From Scatophagus argus (lineage: Eukaryota; Chordata; Actinopteri; Scatophagidae): a stretch of DNA of 64,000 nucleotides. Within the stretch, counting starts at the first letter, position 1. Each line of letters starts with the position of its first letter. The position numbers and the translations under genes are program-made. Below, in pieces: positions 33,943 through 47,379 of this stretch. Below the pieces are notes generated by a model. It searched no databases and was not told where the DNA came from. It was given only the letters and a program-made list of their open reading frames with translations. The stretch covers positions 22,312,330 through 22,376,329 of the forward strand of contig NC_058497.1 in assembly GCF_020382885.2 (NCBI RefSeq), written 5' to 3'.

Positions 33943-35287
33943 ATGAGCATGGAAGATTATGACTACCTGTTCAAGATAGTGTTGATAGGAAATGCTGGAG
34001 TTGGGAAGACATGTCTTGTCCGGCGCTTTACTCAGGTTTGTATAAGTCAGAGCTTATGAGTTTGACAAATATTCTTATCATCAGTATTATTATTATTATT
34101 GTTGAATTACAGAATATTGGAGTGTCAGGCTATGGATTTGTCCTTTTGTTTTAGGGCCTTTTCCCACCTGGACAAGGGGCTACTATTGGAGTAGATTTCA
34201 TGATAAAGACAGTGGAAATCAAAGGGGAGAAGGTCAAGGTAGATAAAGATTAGTATAATATAAAATATAAAGCATGTAAAATCAGATGCTTTTATTTTTT
34301 GTAATGATTTGAAGGGACAAACACTCATTTCAGACATGGTGTTTTCCAGCTGCAGATATGGGACACAGCTGGACAGGAGAGATTTCGCTCCATTACTCAG
34401 AGTTATTACCGTAGTGCCAACGCCCTCATTCTTACGTACGACATTACCTGTGAGGACTCCTTCAGATGCCTTCCAGAGTGGCTGCGGGAGATTGAGCAGT
34501 ATGCCAACAACCAAGTGGTGACTATATTAGTCGGTAAGAGCCTTTACTTTCTATTTAAATGGCTGATGGACCTCTTTTATCATTGAGCTCGTTGTTCATT
34601 ATGAGCACGATGTGAATAATAGTGTGTGTGTGCACCACATTTTACTGGAACTGGCCTGATTTTCCATGCCCACTTCAGTGTGAGCGTGAATTACCGAGCT
34701 GATATCAGAGGTAGTTTCTGCACAGACGCGCAAAAGACAAAGCCAGTTTGGTCTTTGTTCATTTCATCATTTTATTGTTTAATTTCTGTGAAATTTTTGT
34801 CACTTCCCAGTGAAGAATTCATTTTTGTCTGAATAAATAGCTCCCACGCTTGTGTTTGCTTCCATCCATCCCACACAAGCATCCACACATGTACACCTCC
34901 ACCTCCATCTGTCTCATCTACACCCTTCCAGCCACCACTGTTCCGACTGTGGTGTGAGAAGCCACGTTCTTACTTGTTCCACATATCGACAGATGAATGC
35001 TGAGTGTGTGTGTGTGTGTGTGTGTGTGTCTTTCAGGTAATAAAATAGACCTTGCGGACAAGAGAGAGGTTCTCAGACAGAGGGCTGAAGACTTCGCTGA
35101 GGCTCAGAGCATGCTGTATCTGGAGACCTCAGCCAAAGAGTCCGACAATGTTGAGAAACTCTTCCTCGACCTGGCCTGTGAACTCATTCGAGAGGCCAAG
35201 CAGAACAAGCTGGACAACAATGACACTGCCCCAATGCCTGGCGAGGGTAAAACCATCAGTTACTTGAGCTGCTGCAGCCTCAATTAG
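33943..35287 (+). CDS. rab30: Ras-related GTPase Rab30
   Basis: Four coding exons: 33943-34035, 34155-34238, 34350-34533 and 35037-35287, giving 203 residues, the same length as human RAB30. It is a Golgi-associated small GTPase (family knowledge). All G motifs are present: P-loop GNAGVGKT (16-23), the switch I region, WDTAGQE (63-69), NKID (122-125) and TSAK (151-154). The C-terminus SYLSCCSLN has two Cys (199-200) for geranylgeranylation. I chose the first ATG because human RAB30 also begins MSMEDYD. A TG microsatellite ends just before the acceptor of the last exon. The 3' UTR probably runs well past 36000. Confidence 0.97.
35004..35029 (+). repeat. (TG)n microsatellite next to a splice acceptor
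   Basis: TG array at the end of rab30 intron 4, only a few bases before the TTTCAG acceptor (ends 35036), where it takes the place of the usual pyrimidine tract. Confidence 0.9.
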
Positions 35288-37936
35288 TGAGAGCTCAGCC
35301 CTGTGGCTGTGGTAAATAAGTAGCCATTGACTGTAGAGGGCAGATGGCTGAGCCCTAATGCCTCCGTCCCTCTAAGATGGCATAAAGCCACTTCTTAGTC
35401 CTGTCATTTCTAGTCTCATGCCTTTTTTTAAGCTGTACAAGGGAGTTAGTCAACTTTAGTTTGGCCTTTCAGGAACAAGCATTTTAAGATGCTGCCATTA
35501 TGGAGAACATTGTCCTCAGTACAACAGGATTTGAAGTATGTCAGCCTGATACATCCAGGAATCTGAGTAGGGCTCCATTTTGTACTCATCGTGGTGAAAT
35601 GGCAGATTGTTTTTCTGTTGGAGTCGTCTGATCCATTTTTCATTCAATATTCACCAGCAATTTTACATGGGTGAAGAGTTCTCCCACGTATTTTGTTACA
35701 GATTCTACTTAGCTGACAACAAGTGTCATGATGATTGGATCAGTAAATCAGATCAGTAAATGGTAACAATATTGTTTACATACAGTACGTTTTTGAGATT
35801 ACCAAATCTGATCGAGTGGCAAACGTTTGGCAAGCTTACCCTAATATCTGTTGCACAATCATTCGTTTCCCACTGATTCCTTCTGCTCTGAGAATTGCAT
35901 ACAGTTTTATTAACTTTCATAATCTCATGTTCTGAGTAGTTATTTGCACCTGTCATTACAAACTGTGAAATATTTGTTCCCAGTAGAAGATTTTTACTTG
36001 CTGCTAAAATATGTTTTTATGTCAGATAACATGAACTGCAACACAAGTATAAATACTACATTGATACAGTATTCTGTGATGACCACTATTTTTTAGCCAA
36101 CTTGGATTGCTTGCATTTAGTCGGTTGATGTAGTGTGAAACAGCTGGAAGGGCCTCAGATATCGTCACCAGTAGGAATTATAAACAATCTAATTAACTGA
36201 GCATTTTTTTAAAAAATACTGTCCGCTGTTTCTTTTATCCATAGACGTGACTACTTCTGCCTTTGTTGTTGCTGCCTAGCCATGAAATTGTATCTCTTTT
36301 TATTTGTTTGAAAAGGTATTTTCATGTAGTTTCGTATATGACTTGTTGTACTTCATATGCTTTTATTGTGAAAGTTCTTAATTGTTCAGCATGTTTTGCC
36401 ATAATTTGTAGTGTCTAACTTTATCTTTCATATATTTGCCATAACTGTATTCTACTGTATTGCACAATGCCATATACTGCACACTTATTTTTATTGTAAC
36501 ATTTTGTCTTTTGTTGTACAGACTTGTAGTACATCTCGGCACTTTTGTTGTACTTTTTATTTTTAGTAATCCCTTTTGTTCAACTGGCAAGCGTTTTGTT
36601 TTGCCTTGTACTTTAAATTTAACAGCAGTTACTTATTGTTAATCATTTGCATCTGCTTGTCAACACAGTACAGGAAACACAAAGGAAAACACTATGGGGA
36701 TGTTGTGCTTCTTTTCCTTTATGTGTACAAAATAATCCAGAAGAAAATGACTCTGTATAACATTAAATAATTACACTAAATATCTTGTTTTGTCATGTCG
36801 CCGCTTATGGCTGATCATTGCACTGTAAATTGCTAAGTGAGAACTACTAAATTTGAAAAAATATTCCCAGATAGCGTTGGTTGTTATTTTATTTTGAATA
36901 TTTTCACGGAAGTTTAAGTATCTGCCTTGACGCTTTTGGACTTAATGGTCGTTATCAGTAGAAAGGCACGCATGCTCAGTGATTTAACTTTTAGCACGTC
37001 CGTATATCAAATCTTGGTTAAGTGTTGTTGTTTTTGTTTTTTTCAAGAGCATTTATAAGTTTAGGCAAATGCTACCATTCTGTAAGTGCCACAAGAAATT
37101 AGTCACACTGGCGTCAATGTCGCCATGACACATACTAGCACTTCCGGTATGTGATTTAATATCTAAAACTTACTTATACTCATTTATATATTGATAAAGA
37201 CGGAGATGTAGTGGTGCACTGTTCAGTGAACTGTCTCCAGGAAAAAAATAATATTCTCATGGGAACTATAATCGCCAATAACAAACACTAGTGGATTTGG
37301 AGCGCCGACAACGACGTAGTAGCACAGAAACGTTTCCGGTATACACTTTCAGAATACAATCCTCAAATAGGGACCATGAAGAGGTGTGAATACAATAGGT
37401 GTTTACATTGTAGGTATACGCTGTCGACACACAGCCGGGGTGGTAGCATTTGAGTAAGCGCAACAAAGCTTCGTCGGTGTTGGGCGCGTAAGTTTGACAC
37501 GTTAAATTGAGGCATCACTACGTGTCTTCTGCTTTGAGAGACAGCTGCTAAATCGCGAGCGTAGTAACAAACACACACACACACGGACAAGTCAGACTCC
37601 CATCAACCCTTGCGTGTATATGTACGGTACTTGCTATCTGCTTCCCGCTAGCTCTCCACTGTGACATTAAAGTTGTTAAAAATGTTGGGAAGACGTTGAA
37701 CCTGGTTTCTCCCGTGCGGCAGCGGGCTGCTTTCCGCGCTGCTGCTGAATTTAGGTCACACGCCGGCTGACAACGCGTCGCTGGATTTGCTTACAAGCGA
37801 GTCTCACTTCCTTTCTTTTGCGGGACAGGTCCCAGTGCAAGGAAGGAGAGACCATGCGTCCTCGTTATGTTGTGCTGAAGATCAGATTGTTGTGAGCTGT
37901 GACTGACAGTAGCGGCTGACCAAGGCTGGGTTCGGG
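35288..37936. other. rab30 3' UTR and prcp upstream region
   Basis: The left half is AT-rich and fits a long rab30 3' UTR, but I could not fix its end. From about 37600 the sequence becomes GC-richer, in keeping with the prcp promoter and 5' UTR. No ddias-like gene, which lies between these two genes in human, is visible. Open frames such as 37363-37590 (-) carry no recognisable motif. Confidence 0.6.
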
Positions 37937-40900
37937 ATGGGGGTTTTGGACGGAGCTGCAGCCACCTGCATCCTAATGTTGTGTTTCGGCTCTTTGCACG
38001 TGATCTCCCTTAAATCACAACTTTTCACCAGGCTCGGCGGGTCCCCCTACTCCACCGAGAGCCCCATCAGCTATGAAACCAAGTATTTTGACCAGAAGGT
38101 GAGTTTAAAATCTTTATGTGCGTTGTTTTTACACACGCCACTTGTCTATGTCAAATGGCAAATATTTTATGCTGGTTTCTTCCTCATTTTCGTGTTTCTC
38201 TTTCACTTCACTTTTAAATGGTTTGCATTCAGCCTGGCTCACAAGGACTGGATTTAGTGGTGTAGAAGAGTAATAATGTAAAGAGATATAAGCGATCCGC
38301 ATATTTGGCCTGAGACATCATGTGATGTAAAATAAGCATGACTAGATTGGTGTTATAATGACAATAGCTCATAACAGATACAGATTATATCACTGGTGTG
38401 TTTACTGGCTCGTTATAGTTTGCCCACATTTTTATTTACCTCTTCATTACTTGGCTTCATTGTTTGCTGTTCATTCATAGCTGCATAGCCACTTGCTCTT
38501 TCTAAAAATTTAATTTCACTCAATTCTGTAGAGGTTGTTCACGAGTCGTGTCTGCAGACAATAGGTGTTTCCCTCTTGCTTCCTGTAGTGAGGGGGAAAA
38601 CCATCACAACTGGCTCTGTTCCTGCCAGCAGAGAACCTGGCTCCCTGCCTGAAAAGGTCTCCAGGGCCCAGCGAATGTGAAACACTTTACCTCGGGGGAG
38701 TTTGACAGATCTTCACTCAGCCTTTGCGTTTTCCACTTTTCTTCGTGGAGAATCAGATAGTTGGAGAGTGATGTGTGTGTGTGTGTGTGGTGGTGTGCAG
38801 CGAAGCTTGTGAGCCTGACTCATGCAGTTGTAAGACAGTGCTTGTGTCTTACTGCCCTCCGACTCCTGCTGTCAGGGTGTTGTGAAAGGAAAACATCACG
38901 AGGTTATTCACAATCAAAGAATGACATCAGTTTATTGGTTACAAGGCAGACTTTTAGACACCGAGAGGAGGTCGCTCTTCCTCACCGTCATCGTTTACTG
39001 ATTGATCAGCTGTGTCTGTTCATTTCCAGTGCTGCACTCAAACCTTGAGGTCTCTGTCTTTAAACTTTAATCTCCGTTAAACATTTAAGTCTGCTTCCCT
39101 GCTAATGTAGACTTTGGAACATCCAGGTCCTGTCCAAGATCCATGATTGTAGACATTTGGGAAAAGACAGTTAAGTATGTAAGAAAGTAAATAAAACATT
39201 TAATGTTTTAGGGCCGCTATAATTTGTAGATTTATCGTGACCGCTGTTTTGATAATTAATTATTCAAGTTGTTTTGGAAAAGTGTAGATGATTTGCTGCT
39301 TTTCCTTGTGTTGGAGTCAATGAAATATCTTTATGATCAGGGCTGTTGGTCAGACACAAAAGACATTTGGTTATGTCACATCAGGTTCAAAGAAATTGTC
39401 ATTTATTTTTCACTGTTTTCTGAGGTTTTATAGACGAAACATTTAATCGATTTGTCAATAAAACAATCTGTCGACTCATCAAAAATGAAAATATCTGCCA
39501 GCTACAGTATTTTATCCAGTTAAAGTATAACATCCTGTTAATTGTGTTAACAGTGTTTTGGACGGGGGACAAAGCTCCACACCTGGTCCCACCCACGGCA
39601 TCCTGCCTAATCAGCCACGTTGACAAGATGATAAAGACCATTTCCTGTCTGGCGCGTTCTGAAGCCTATTGTTTTGTTTGATGTGTTTGGTTTTCTGGTT
39701 TTTATTATATGTTGTGCTTGTATGCTTCTCCTCGAACAAGTGCAACAAATAAAACCCGTGTTGTTCACTCCTCTGCACCAACATTAGCAAGTCTGCTGTT
39801 TTTCCAGCAGAACCATCAATCAGGCTGTCTTTTCCGACACTCTCTGCGAGACGAGCTGCCGTGAGGAGAGCACCGAGTGATCGGGCAGTTGTCCTGAGGA
39901 AATCCTCTTGACTGCATTTTGCTGCCAGACAATGAATGGAAGTGTCCTTTAGCATCCTCCAAATGAACTGTTGTAGTTTACTGGAGCTTGTGCTTTGGCT
40001 GTTTCCCTCCCTTATGTCTCCATTTGCTGGACTGGAACACGACAGATGCAGTTTCTTTTCTTGTAGAACAGTTAGAGGACTGGTTCGGCAGTTGTACAGT
40101 ATGTGAAGTGAATTCTAATTGAAATAAGCTGCTCGAGCGCTGCCTGCAGTAACCACATGGTGGCACTGCTCATCAGGCTGTGGATTTGTTATGAAACCAA
40201 CCTCACTGCTTTTGTGATGTGAATACTGAGTGGGTGCAAGTGATTCAGTACTCACCGGAGCTTCTTTTGGGGAGGCACTTTGTATATTCAGTATATATTC
40301 ATTCTTTAGATGTGGCATTTCGGTCACGGAATATAGGAATATTTTTGTGTGTCGTGCAAGGGCGTTTAGTTTTCAAGAATGATTTTTTTAATGCCAAAAT
40401 GAGTCGTCAAGTATTTGAAAATACATCCTGTAATGCTATATCTTGCCCATATCTCCTAAATAAAAATGGCAGATAACACAACGTTAAAAAAGTTATTTTA
40501 AAGCAACTCAAATGTTTTGTTCACACAATACATTGCACTTTGGATGATGATGTTGCCGAGCTGCTGAACTTTTCCTTTAAACTGTCTCATGGTCTCCTCA
40601 CAGTTAAAACTGCTGCCAAGCACTAGGGAGTCGAGGCTTGAATGAACACATTGAGGGCCCCAGAATCTTTTTGCTGTCATTGGCTCATAAAATTGCTGCC
40701 TGCTTTGTATCCCACTGAGGAGGGGTGGAAAAAAAATAAAACAAAAACATTCTGTATAAAGTGCTGGGACAGTCTTAAGGGCTGGACCACTCTGAAGCCT
40801 CGTGGGGTTGTCTTCTCTGTGAAGTTGCTGGTTTCTTTCTGCTTTTGTTTGATAAAAACTACAGGAGATATATCTGAAGGAAGATGATACCCCAGAATCC

Positions 40901-43900
40901 CTGAGGTTTTATGAAAGGATCAGAGCTCATCTAAAGTGGAACTAATGTGACTTCCCTTTAACTGGCTCCAACATTTTTTTAAATACAAATTGGGGCTAAT
41001 TACCCCTGAATCCAAGCTCTTCACACCATAGTTGGCACAGGGCCAGATGTCCAGCTCAGAGCAGTTGATGCAGACTGGGCTGGATTGTCTCAAATGCTAC
41101 CTGTATGCCTCAACATCAATAATTTAATGCCACAGTGGGTTTCTGTGTCAACAAGAGATGCTCAGAGCTTCCTGATCAATTCTACAGATAAGCCACCATG
41201 AGAGCGATGATGTTTGTGATCAGTCTGCGCGTCTGAACGCATTTAAGATCAGTGTGTCAGTATATATGTTTTTATTCCCCACAGATTGATCACTTTGGAT
41301 TCTTAGAGGAAGGCACCTTCAAGCAGAGATACCTTGTGGCAGACAAACACTGGAAGCAGCCTGGAGGACCTGTTTTGTTCTACACGGGCAATGAAGGCGA
41401 CATCACCTGGTTCTGCAACAACACTGTAAATATCCCATCTCTTAGCTCGCATTAGCGCTGCACGGAATCCTCGGTCTAATTTGACACCTGTCTTTGTTTT
41501 CTCCGCAGGGCTTCATGTGGGAAATTGCAGAGGAGTTGGGCGCCATGCTGGTTTTTGCAGAACATCGTTACTATGGAGAGTCTCTGCCATTTGGACAAGA
41601 CTCTTACAGCGTTAGTGAAGATGCACTGTTACGCTTGGAGTTCGTCGAAGTCTGATTAAAATCTGATGAAATATGTTTAATTGTGTTTTTGAAATCATTT
41701 TTTGGAGTTAGTTAATCATCCGTATATGATGTTTTTAGAAATTTGTCACAATCCTTTCTTTCAGGACAGCAAACACCTGAACTACCTGACCTCAGAGCAG
41801 GCCCTGGCAGATTTCGCCGTGTTGATTCAGAACCTGAAGCGCACTTTACCTGGAGCTCAGCACAGCCCTGTGATCGCTGTCGGGGGTTCCTATGGAGGGA
41901 TGCTCTCTGCCTGGTTCAGGATGAAATACCCCAATATAGTCGTTGGGTAAGATGTTAGCACAGTTGCAGTTGGGAAACTGAGATAAATGAGGAAAGTATC
42001 CAGTTTTTGAGGTTCAGCTTTCTCTGGACAGAGTGCCTGTTCAGTTCTGTTTTGATTTTAGCATCTCGGGCCACGACACAAATATAATAAACACGAGACG
42101 TTCGTTTGAGCCAACAAGATGAATCTGTGGCGTCTCTTTTTCACTCTTGGTTTAGACCCTTGTTCAGAGGCACAGCACTGACTTCTGTGCTGCTCTGGTA
42201 ACCACTGTGCTGCCCCAGCAAATATGTTACTCAAATTGTATTAATATTACCCAGCAGCTTGTGTCGTTTTAAGAAAAAAGTGGATATATATAGTTTTTCT
42301 TCTTGCTGTATTTCAGAGCTCTGGCAGCGTCCGCGCCGATATGGCAGTTCCCTGGTATGGTGCCATGTGGAGACTTCTACAAAGTAGTTACACAGGACTT
42401 TGCCAAAAGCGGGTATAACTGCGATGCAAGCATCAGAAAGTCGTGGAAGGCTATTAATAATGTCTCTTCCACTGGTAAGTCTTACAGATTGGGCTGCTTT
42501 ATCTTATCTGTCATATTGTAGGGAATATGACTTAGTTAATTTATTCAGAATAATAAATGAGCCATGTTTAATCTTATCTGGGAAGGCTCGTAGATTGGGT
42601 GAATTTCTACTTGTTAGTCCATATGGACCATATGAGAATTTGATTAACAGTCTACTAAAGTCTGAAATGAGACAGCCATTACTAAAATTTGTAGTGTTAT
42701 TGGATATACAATAAAGTATGGAGACTCTCTAAAGGCCGAATATGTGGAGCCATAAAATTTACAACCTGCATAACTCTGACTTCTTCTTCTTTAGTATTCT
42801 GCTCTGAGCCGAGTGAGATCTCCTGGTACCATCTCCATTGTCCCAATTCTAAACTGTAGGAATATTCTTTATCGAACCTAATGGTACTTTTTATTCCTAT
42901 CAGGCCATCAGTGGTAAAAGTACACCAATAAAAAAAAAAAATAAACAGATTCTAATAAGACAGCTCTTACAAAAAAATGTACGACTATTGTACATTTTAT
43001 AAATAATGATACGCTTTTGAACAGGTGCTGTATAAGCTATTAATAAGGACATCTTTCAGGTTGGTGTGTTAGTGAATATCCTCCTTCAGCCAGATTTCCA
43101 CAGTTTTGTTTTCTGTGTAATATATGGGATACAGCCCTTCACACTCAGTGCAATGAAATGCGTTTCTTAACAAATACAAACTTAACTAGACAAGACAAGA
43201 CAACTTTATTTGTATAGCCCATTTTTACAAGCAGTTTGTCTCAAAGGGCTTAACATAACATCATAGCAACATCCTCTGCCCTTCGACCCTCACATCGACT
43301 AAGGAAAAACTCCCAGAAAAACCTTTAACAGGAAAAAATTGGAGAAACCTCAGGGTGAGCAACAGAGGAGGGATCCCTCGCCCAGGACGGGCAGACGTGC
43401 AATGGATGTACAGGCAGGAAAGAAGTTAACAACATGAGAACAACATTACTAAAAAGACACACAAAACAGAAAATAGAAAACATTAGAAAATATTAAATGA
43501 ATGAAATAGCCTGTTTGCTAATTTGTTTCTATGATAGCTTCCCTCGGCACACGGTGCATCGTCAGATTTTATGTCACACTGATTAAGATGTGTGGGAGCT
43601 GTCTTCATTAAATGCTAAAAAAAAAGTTTTTCCTTGTTATATAATTAATAAATAATAATGTCAAATTCAGTGTGGTAGATATCATAGAAGATATGCATGA
43701 TAATATGGGCAATGTGGTTCGCATGAAAAATGAATTTCTATGTAATGACTTTTAATCATTTTTCTCTCTCCTTTGGCAAGCGGCTGGACTTCAGTGGCTC
43801 TCAGATGAATTCAGTTTATGCAGCCCTCTTAAAAACACGATTGATGCCGTCAACTTCAAGAACTGGTTACAGGAGACTTGGGTGAATCTAGCTATGGTGG

Positions 43901-46900
43901 ACTACCCCTATGAAGCTGACTTTCTTCAGCCTCTTCCTCGCTGGCCCATCCAGGTACACACAGCCACTAGTAAAATACTGTCAAGACAGCATGTAAAAAA
44001 TCAGGTGTGACAGTGGATGCTTTCACGCATGCAGCAAAAAAAAAAAAATCTGCACAGAATCTTAGGTTCTAGTTGAACGTTAAATTGATTTCCTGTCCAA
44101 GGTTTACAGTTAAAGGCAGCTTTACATTTTGTTTGCCTTTGGTTAAGCGCCTGGTTTGGCCTGACAGCCTGTCGTTAATTGAAATGAATGTGCAATTCAG
44201 CCGATTGTGTTACAAGTGTTTGTTGTGGTCTTCCAAGCTTTTGTTTACAACAGCTGTCAATTAACTTCATTAATATTCATAAGGATTTAGTTTCTTTTGG
44301 ATTTTAAGTATTCTTTAGATGAGCAGCTACAAGTAAGCCACCATTCTTTCCTTTTCTCGTACCAATGGTCCATTCATTTGCACACTCCATCAGATCTCTG
44401 AGGTGTTCCTCTCAGGACACTCACATGGCATCACAGAAAGAGGACATTTGCCCAGAAGAGCTTGTGAGGCCATTAAAACAAAGGTTCACCACTCTCATCT
44501 GAATGAGACTGTAACAAATACTTCACTAGACACTTGATGTGGAAAGAACATTGCATATCCTAAAACAATCTGGGGGAAAAAAATGCGCTCATTCAATGTG
44601 ACTATTCCAAATGCAATGCCGTTGTCCGAACTCCCTTTGTTTTTATGTTAAAACGTTTGACAGTACAGCGGCTGTTTTGCACAGGCTGATTGACTTGGGT
44701 CCAGTGTATTCTACCAGTCACCTTGGCACGTCACGTGCATAAACCGAGTTCTGCTATTGACCCCCGACTCTTTGTTCAGTGCTTCAGCACCCCTCTGAGT
44801 GCCCCATACAGTGGTCTCATTATAAAACTTTTACTAGTGTGATACATTTTTTATTTGCTTACTTGTTTATCCTTCACCCCTCTGAATAGATCCCGGAGCA
44901 CGTTGTAATGTGAAATAAACACTAAATGGTCATTTGGAGTTTTTTTGGCTCCTTGTCTTTAATGTATGCGACCCCTATGGGTGGTTTAAGCGGTTTAGGC
45001 AGTGGGTGCAAAGAGGAGCTTTTTTAATGACAAAGCTAATGTGATTATCTGAGTGAGTGTGAGAACGGGGTATTGAGGGCTTAGAGGAGGGAAATCTGTT
45101 GGCAGAGATGAATGTATAAGCCTAATCCTATCTGAAAAGTAAGGAGAAGATGCTTTGGAGCAATTGCAGTGTTTTTTTTTTCTTCACGGTATAAATCTTT
45201 GGTTGGACATGTCTGTGGCCCTCCTCATCCATCGACCACCAACTCCTCCCCAGCCCGCAGACAAAAGCCTTAGTAACAGACTCCACACTAGTGCAGCTCC
45301 CCTCCAACCCCCTAAACAAGAAAGCCCAGTTTCTGTGCCTCACAAAGAGTACAGAACAACAGCCACAGCCAACTCTGCTGCTGCTGCAACCATAACAACA
45401 CGCAGCAGCGAAATTAAACAAAAGCTGAAACTCAAATATTTATCATCCACGCTATTAATTCTGAGAAATCAACCGTGGTCAAACAAAACAGTCACAAGGG
45501 GAGCAAAACATTTAAATTTAATTCAGCTAGATCATTGGCTTTAAGTAAATGGTCTTTTTTTTTTGCTTTGTTTTGTTTTTTTTTCCTCTCGTGCCAAGAT
45601 CAGAGCAATAAATTCGAGTTCATTCCAGGGAATTTCATATGCAAATCAGGCGCCACCACTTTTTATGTGGAAAAACACTTTATGGGCCACAAGAAAGCAA
45701 CCTTGTAAACAACACAGACCGAAGAGATTTGGATATTTACATTTTCTAATGTTATTTAAAAAGTTAAGCTGTTAAGAGCTTTAAAGATATAATATATAGC
45801 ATTTATGACTTAGGTGTGTTTCATTTGTTCACCTGTGGCTATAACTTGTGGTAGGAAAGTGAGGAAGTGAGGAAGGAAATGCAAATACAACTAAATGTAA
45901 CATGAATAAAACTTTAAGACTGTGAATATTTTTGCCAGACAGATTTTCATCTGTCACTCATGCCTTTTGTTTGTACTGAGAGGCAGAAGCTACACACTGT
46001 GCGTTTAACAGTTATCACAAACTTCTTGTTCATTTTTGTGTTTTCTCGTTCATGTGTTGTATTTTGAAGGTGGTGTGCAAGTATCTGGCTTTCGATTCCA
46101 CTGTGTCTGACCAGCAGCTGCTGCACGGTGTCTCTCAAGCAGCGAAGGTCTACTACAACTACACCGGAAGCTCCTCCTGCCTCAACACATCTCAGACAGC
46201 AACAGGCAGCCTCGGCTTCCTCGGCTGGTTTTACCAGGTGTGCTTGCGCAGAGTGCTGGCATCGGTCTTGTCGTGTTGAATAAATCGCTGTGCACATGTG
46301 TCAGTGGGCAGCTTTACCTGTCACAGTGAATATGCGTTCAATCCGTCATCCCCAGGCCTGCACCGAGATGGTGATGCCCATGTGCACGGATGGCGTCCAG
46401 GACATGTTTGAACCCGAGGAGTGGAACTTCCAGGCCTTCTCTGATGAGTGTAACGCCATGTTTGGTGTCAGGCCACGAGCGGACTGGGCAGGAACAGTCT
46501 ATGGGGGCATGGACATCGCCTCTCACAGCAACATCATCTTTAGGTAAACGCCAGCTGTAAAAAGCCAGAAAGGCACCCTGTTCTGTGAGGTGCACTGAGA
46601 ACAAGTTAAGTGCAGATTTTGACTTTGGCTCTTATTGCAGACAGGTTAAGAGTGCCCACCTGGGTAGCCACAGCAGGTAGACAGGAAGATGTGATATGTA
46701 GATGAAAAAGCAATCTCAGTCACAAACACTGAGGTGACTCATGTTAGGCTGAATACCAATTAGCAGCTTTTGTCAAGCAATGAAAAGGTCTGGCAATCAT
46801 TAAATTTAATATGTGAGCTTTCAAAGCAACTCCAATAAAATGTCTTAGAAATCACAACATATGCCAGTGCATAAAAAACAGAACTGACAAGAACTACCAA

Positions 46901-47379
46901 CAGTTTTAATTTGTGACTAACAGCCCACATGGGGGTTAGAAGATTTTAGATTATTTACTCTTCTTAAGTCTTATTTTATGTCTATTTTATTGTGGATATT
47001 CTGGGTTTGAAAGGTGCTATTTAAATCAACTTAACTCACATTTAGCTTTTGTTAAGCTGGTGTTGTTTTTCATTAACAAAATGAAGAGAGTGAATGAATA
47101 AGTGATTTGATCTGATCGTATATTTTCCATTCACTGTCTGTGCTGTTGGATTTCAGTAACGGAGGATTGGACCCGTGGTCAGCCGGTGGAGTGACCCACA
47201 ACATAACAGATTCTCTGGTTTCCATTATGATCCCGGACGGAGCCCATCACTTGGACCTTCGCAACAGCAATGACCTTGACCCGCCCTCAGTCCGCGCAGC
47301 CCGGGCGTTAGAGCTGAAGTATTTTCGGGAGTGGATCAAGCAGGCTAAAAGGAAAAGTCAAACTTCATCAACCCTCTGA
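37937..47379 (+). CDS. prcp: Lysosomal Pro-X carboxypeptidase (prolylcarboxypeptidase)
   Basis: Nine coding exons: 37937-38098, 41285-41425, 41509-41610, 41765-41946, 42317-42474, 43781-43953, 46070-46237, 46356-46543 and 47157-47379. All phases match, giving 498 residues (human 496). PRCP is a serine peptidase of family S28 that removes residues after a penultimate Pro, for example from angiotensin II (family knowledge). A hydrophobic signal segment is at about 8-25. The catalytic triad is visible: Ser177 in GGSYGG, Asp430 in NGGLDPW and His455 in DGAHHLDL. Other matches include [37 protein letters not shown] and [13 protein letters not shown]. The acceptor of exon 6 (GGCAAG) is weaker than the others but is required by frame and homology. 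It follows rab30 on the same strand, as in human. Confidence 0.96.
38099..41284 (+). other. prcp intron 1
   Basis: 3.2 kb intron with a GT microsatellite (38772-38789) and a dispersed fish repeat (39209-39506). No exon or other gene is seen. Confidence 0.7.
39209..39506. repeat. Dispersed fish repeat (TTAATCG-rich family), copy 2
   Basis: Reads GATTTGCTGCTTTTCCTTGT, CTGTTGGTCAGACA, TTTTTCACTGTTTTCTGAGG, TTTTATAGACGAAACATTTA and AATGAAAATATCTGCCAGCT in order. These are the landmarks of the common percomorph repeat also seen at 17142-17344. Many differences from the remembered consensus indicate an old copy. Confidence 0.65.
42475..43780 (+). other. prcp intron 5
   Basis: 1.3 kb intron. Its right half holds a LINE-like 3' tail (43186-43435). 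A 104-codon open frame (42400-42714) overlaps exon 5 in another frame and continues into the intron; I do not consider it real. Confidence 0.65.
43186..43435 (-). mobile_element. 3' end of a fish non-LTR retrotransposon (LINE-like tail)
   Basis: On the - strand it reads GGGATCCCTCCTCTGTTGCT, CACCCTGAGGTTTCTCC, TTTTTCCTTAGTCGATGTGA and TGGGCTATACAAATAAAGTT, then TGTCTTG repeats. This is the typical dispersed 3' tail with a GGCTATACAAATAAA end and a short tandem tail found in fish genomes. I recognise no coding part. The family is uncertain; a SINE sharing the tail is possible. Confidence 0.55.
43954..46069 (+). other. prcp intron 6
   Basis: 2.1 kb intron without recognisable repeats or exons. 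A 129-codon open frame (45155-45544) is Pro/Ser/Thr-rich and lacks any family motif. Confidence 0.6.
46544..47156 (+). other. prcp intron 8
   Basis: 613-bp intron. Near 47008-47040 the sequence TTTGAAAGGTGCTATTTAAA resembles the 3' end of fish LINE or SINE elements, but the body is not recognisable. Confidence 0.45.

Noticed and set aside
42400-42714. 104-codon open frame (+) over prcp exon 5 and intron 5
   Set aside because: Reads exon 5 in the wrong frame and runs into the intron.
45155-45544. 129-codon open frame (+) in prcp intron 6
   Set aside because: Low-complexity composition and no family motif.
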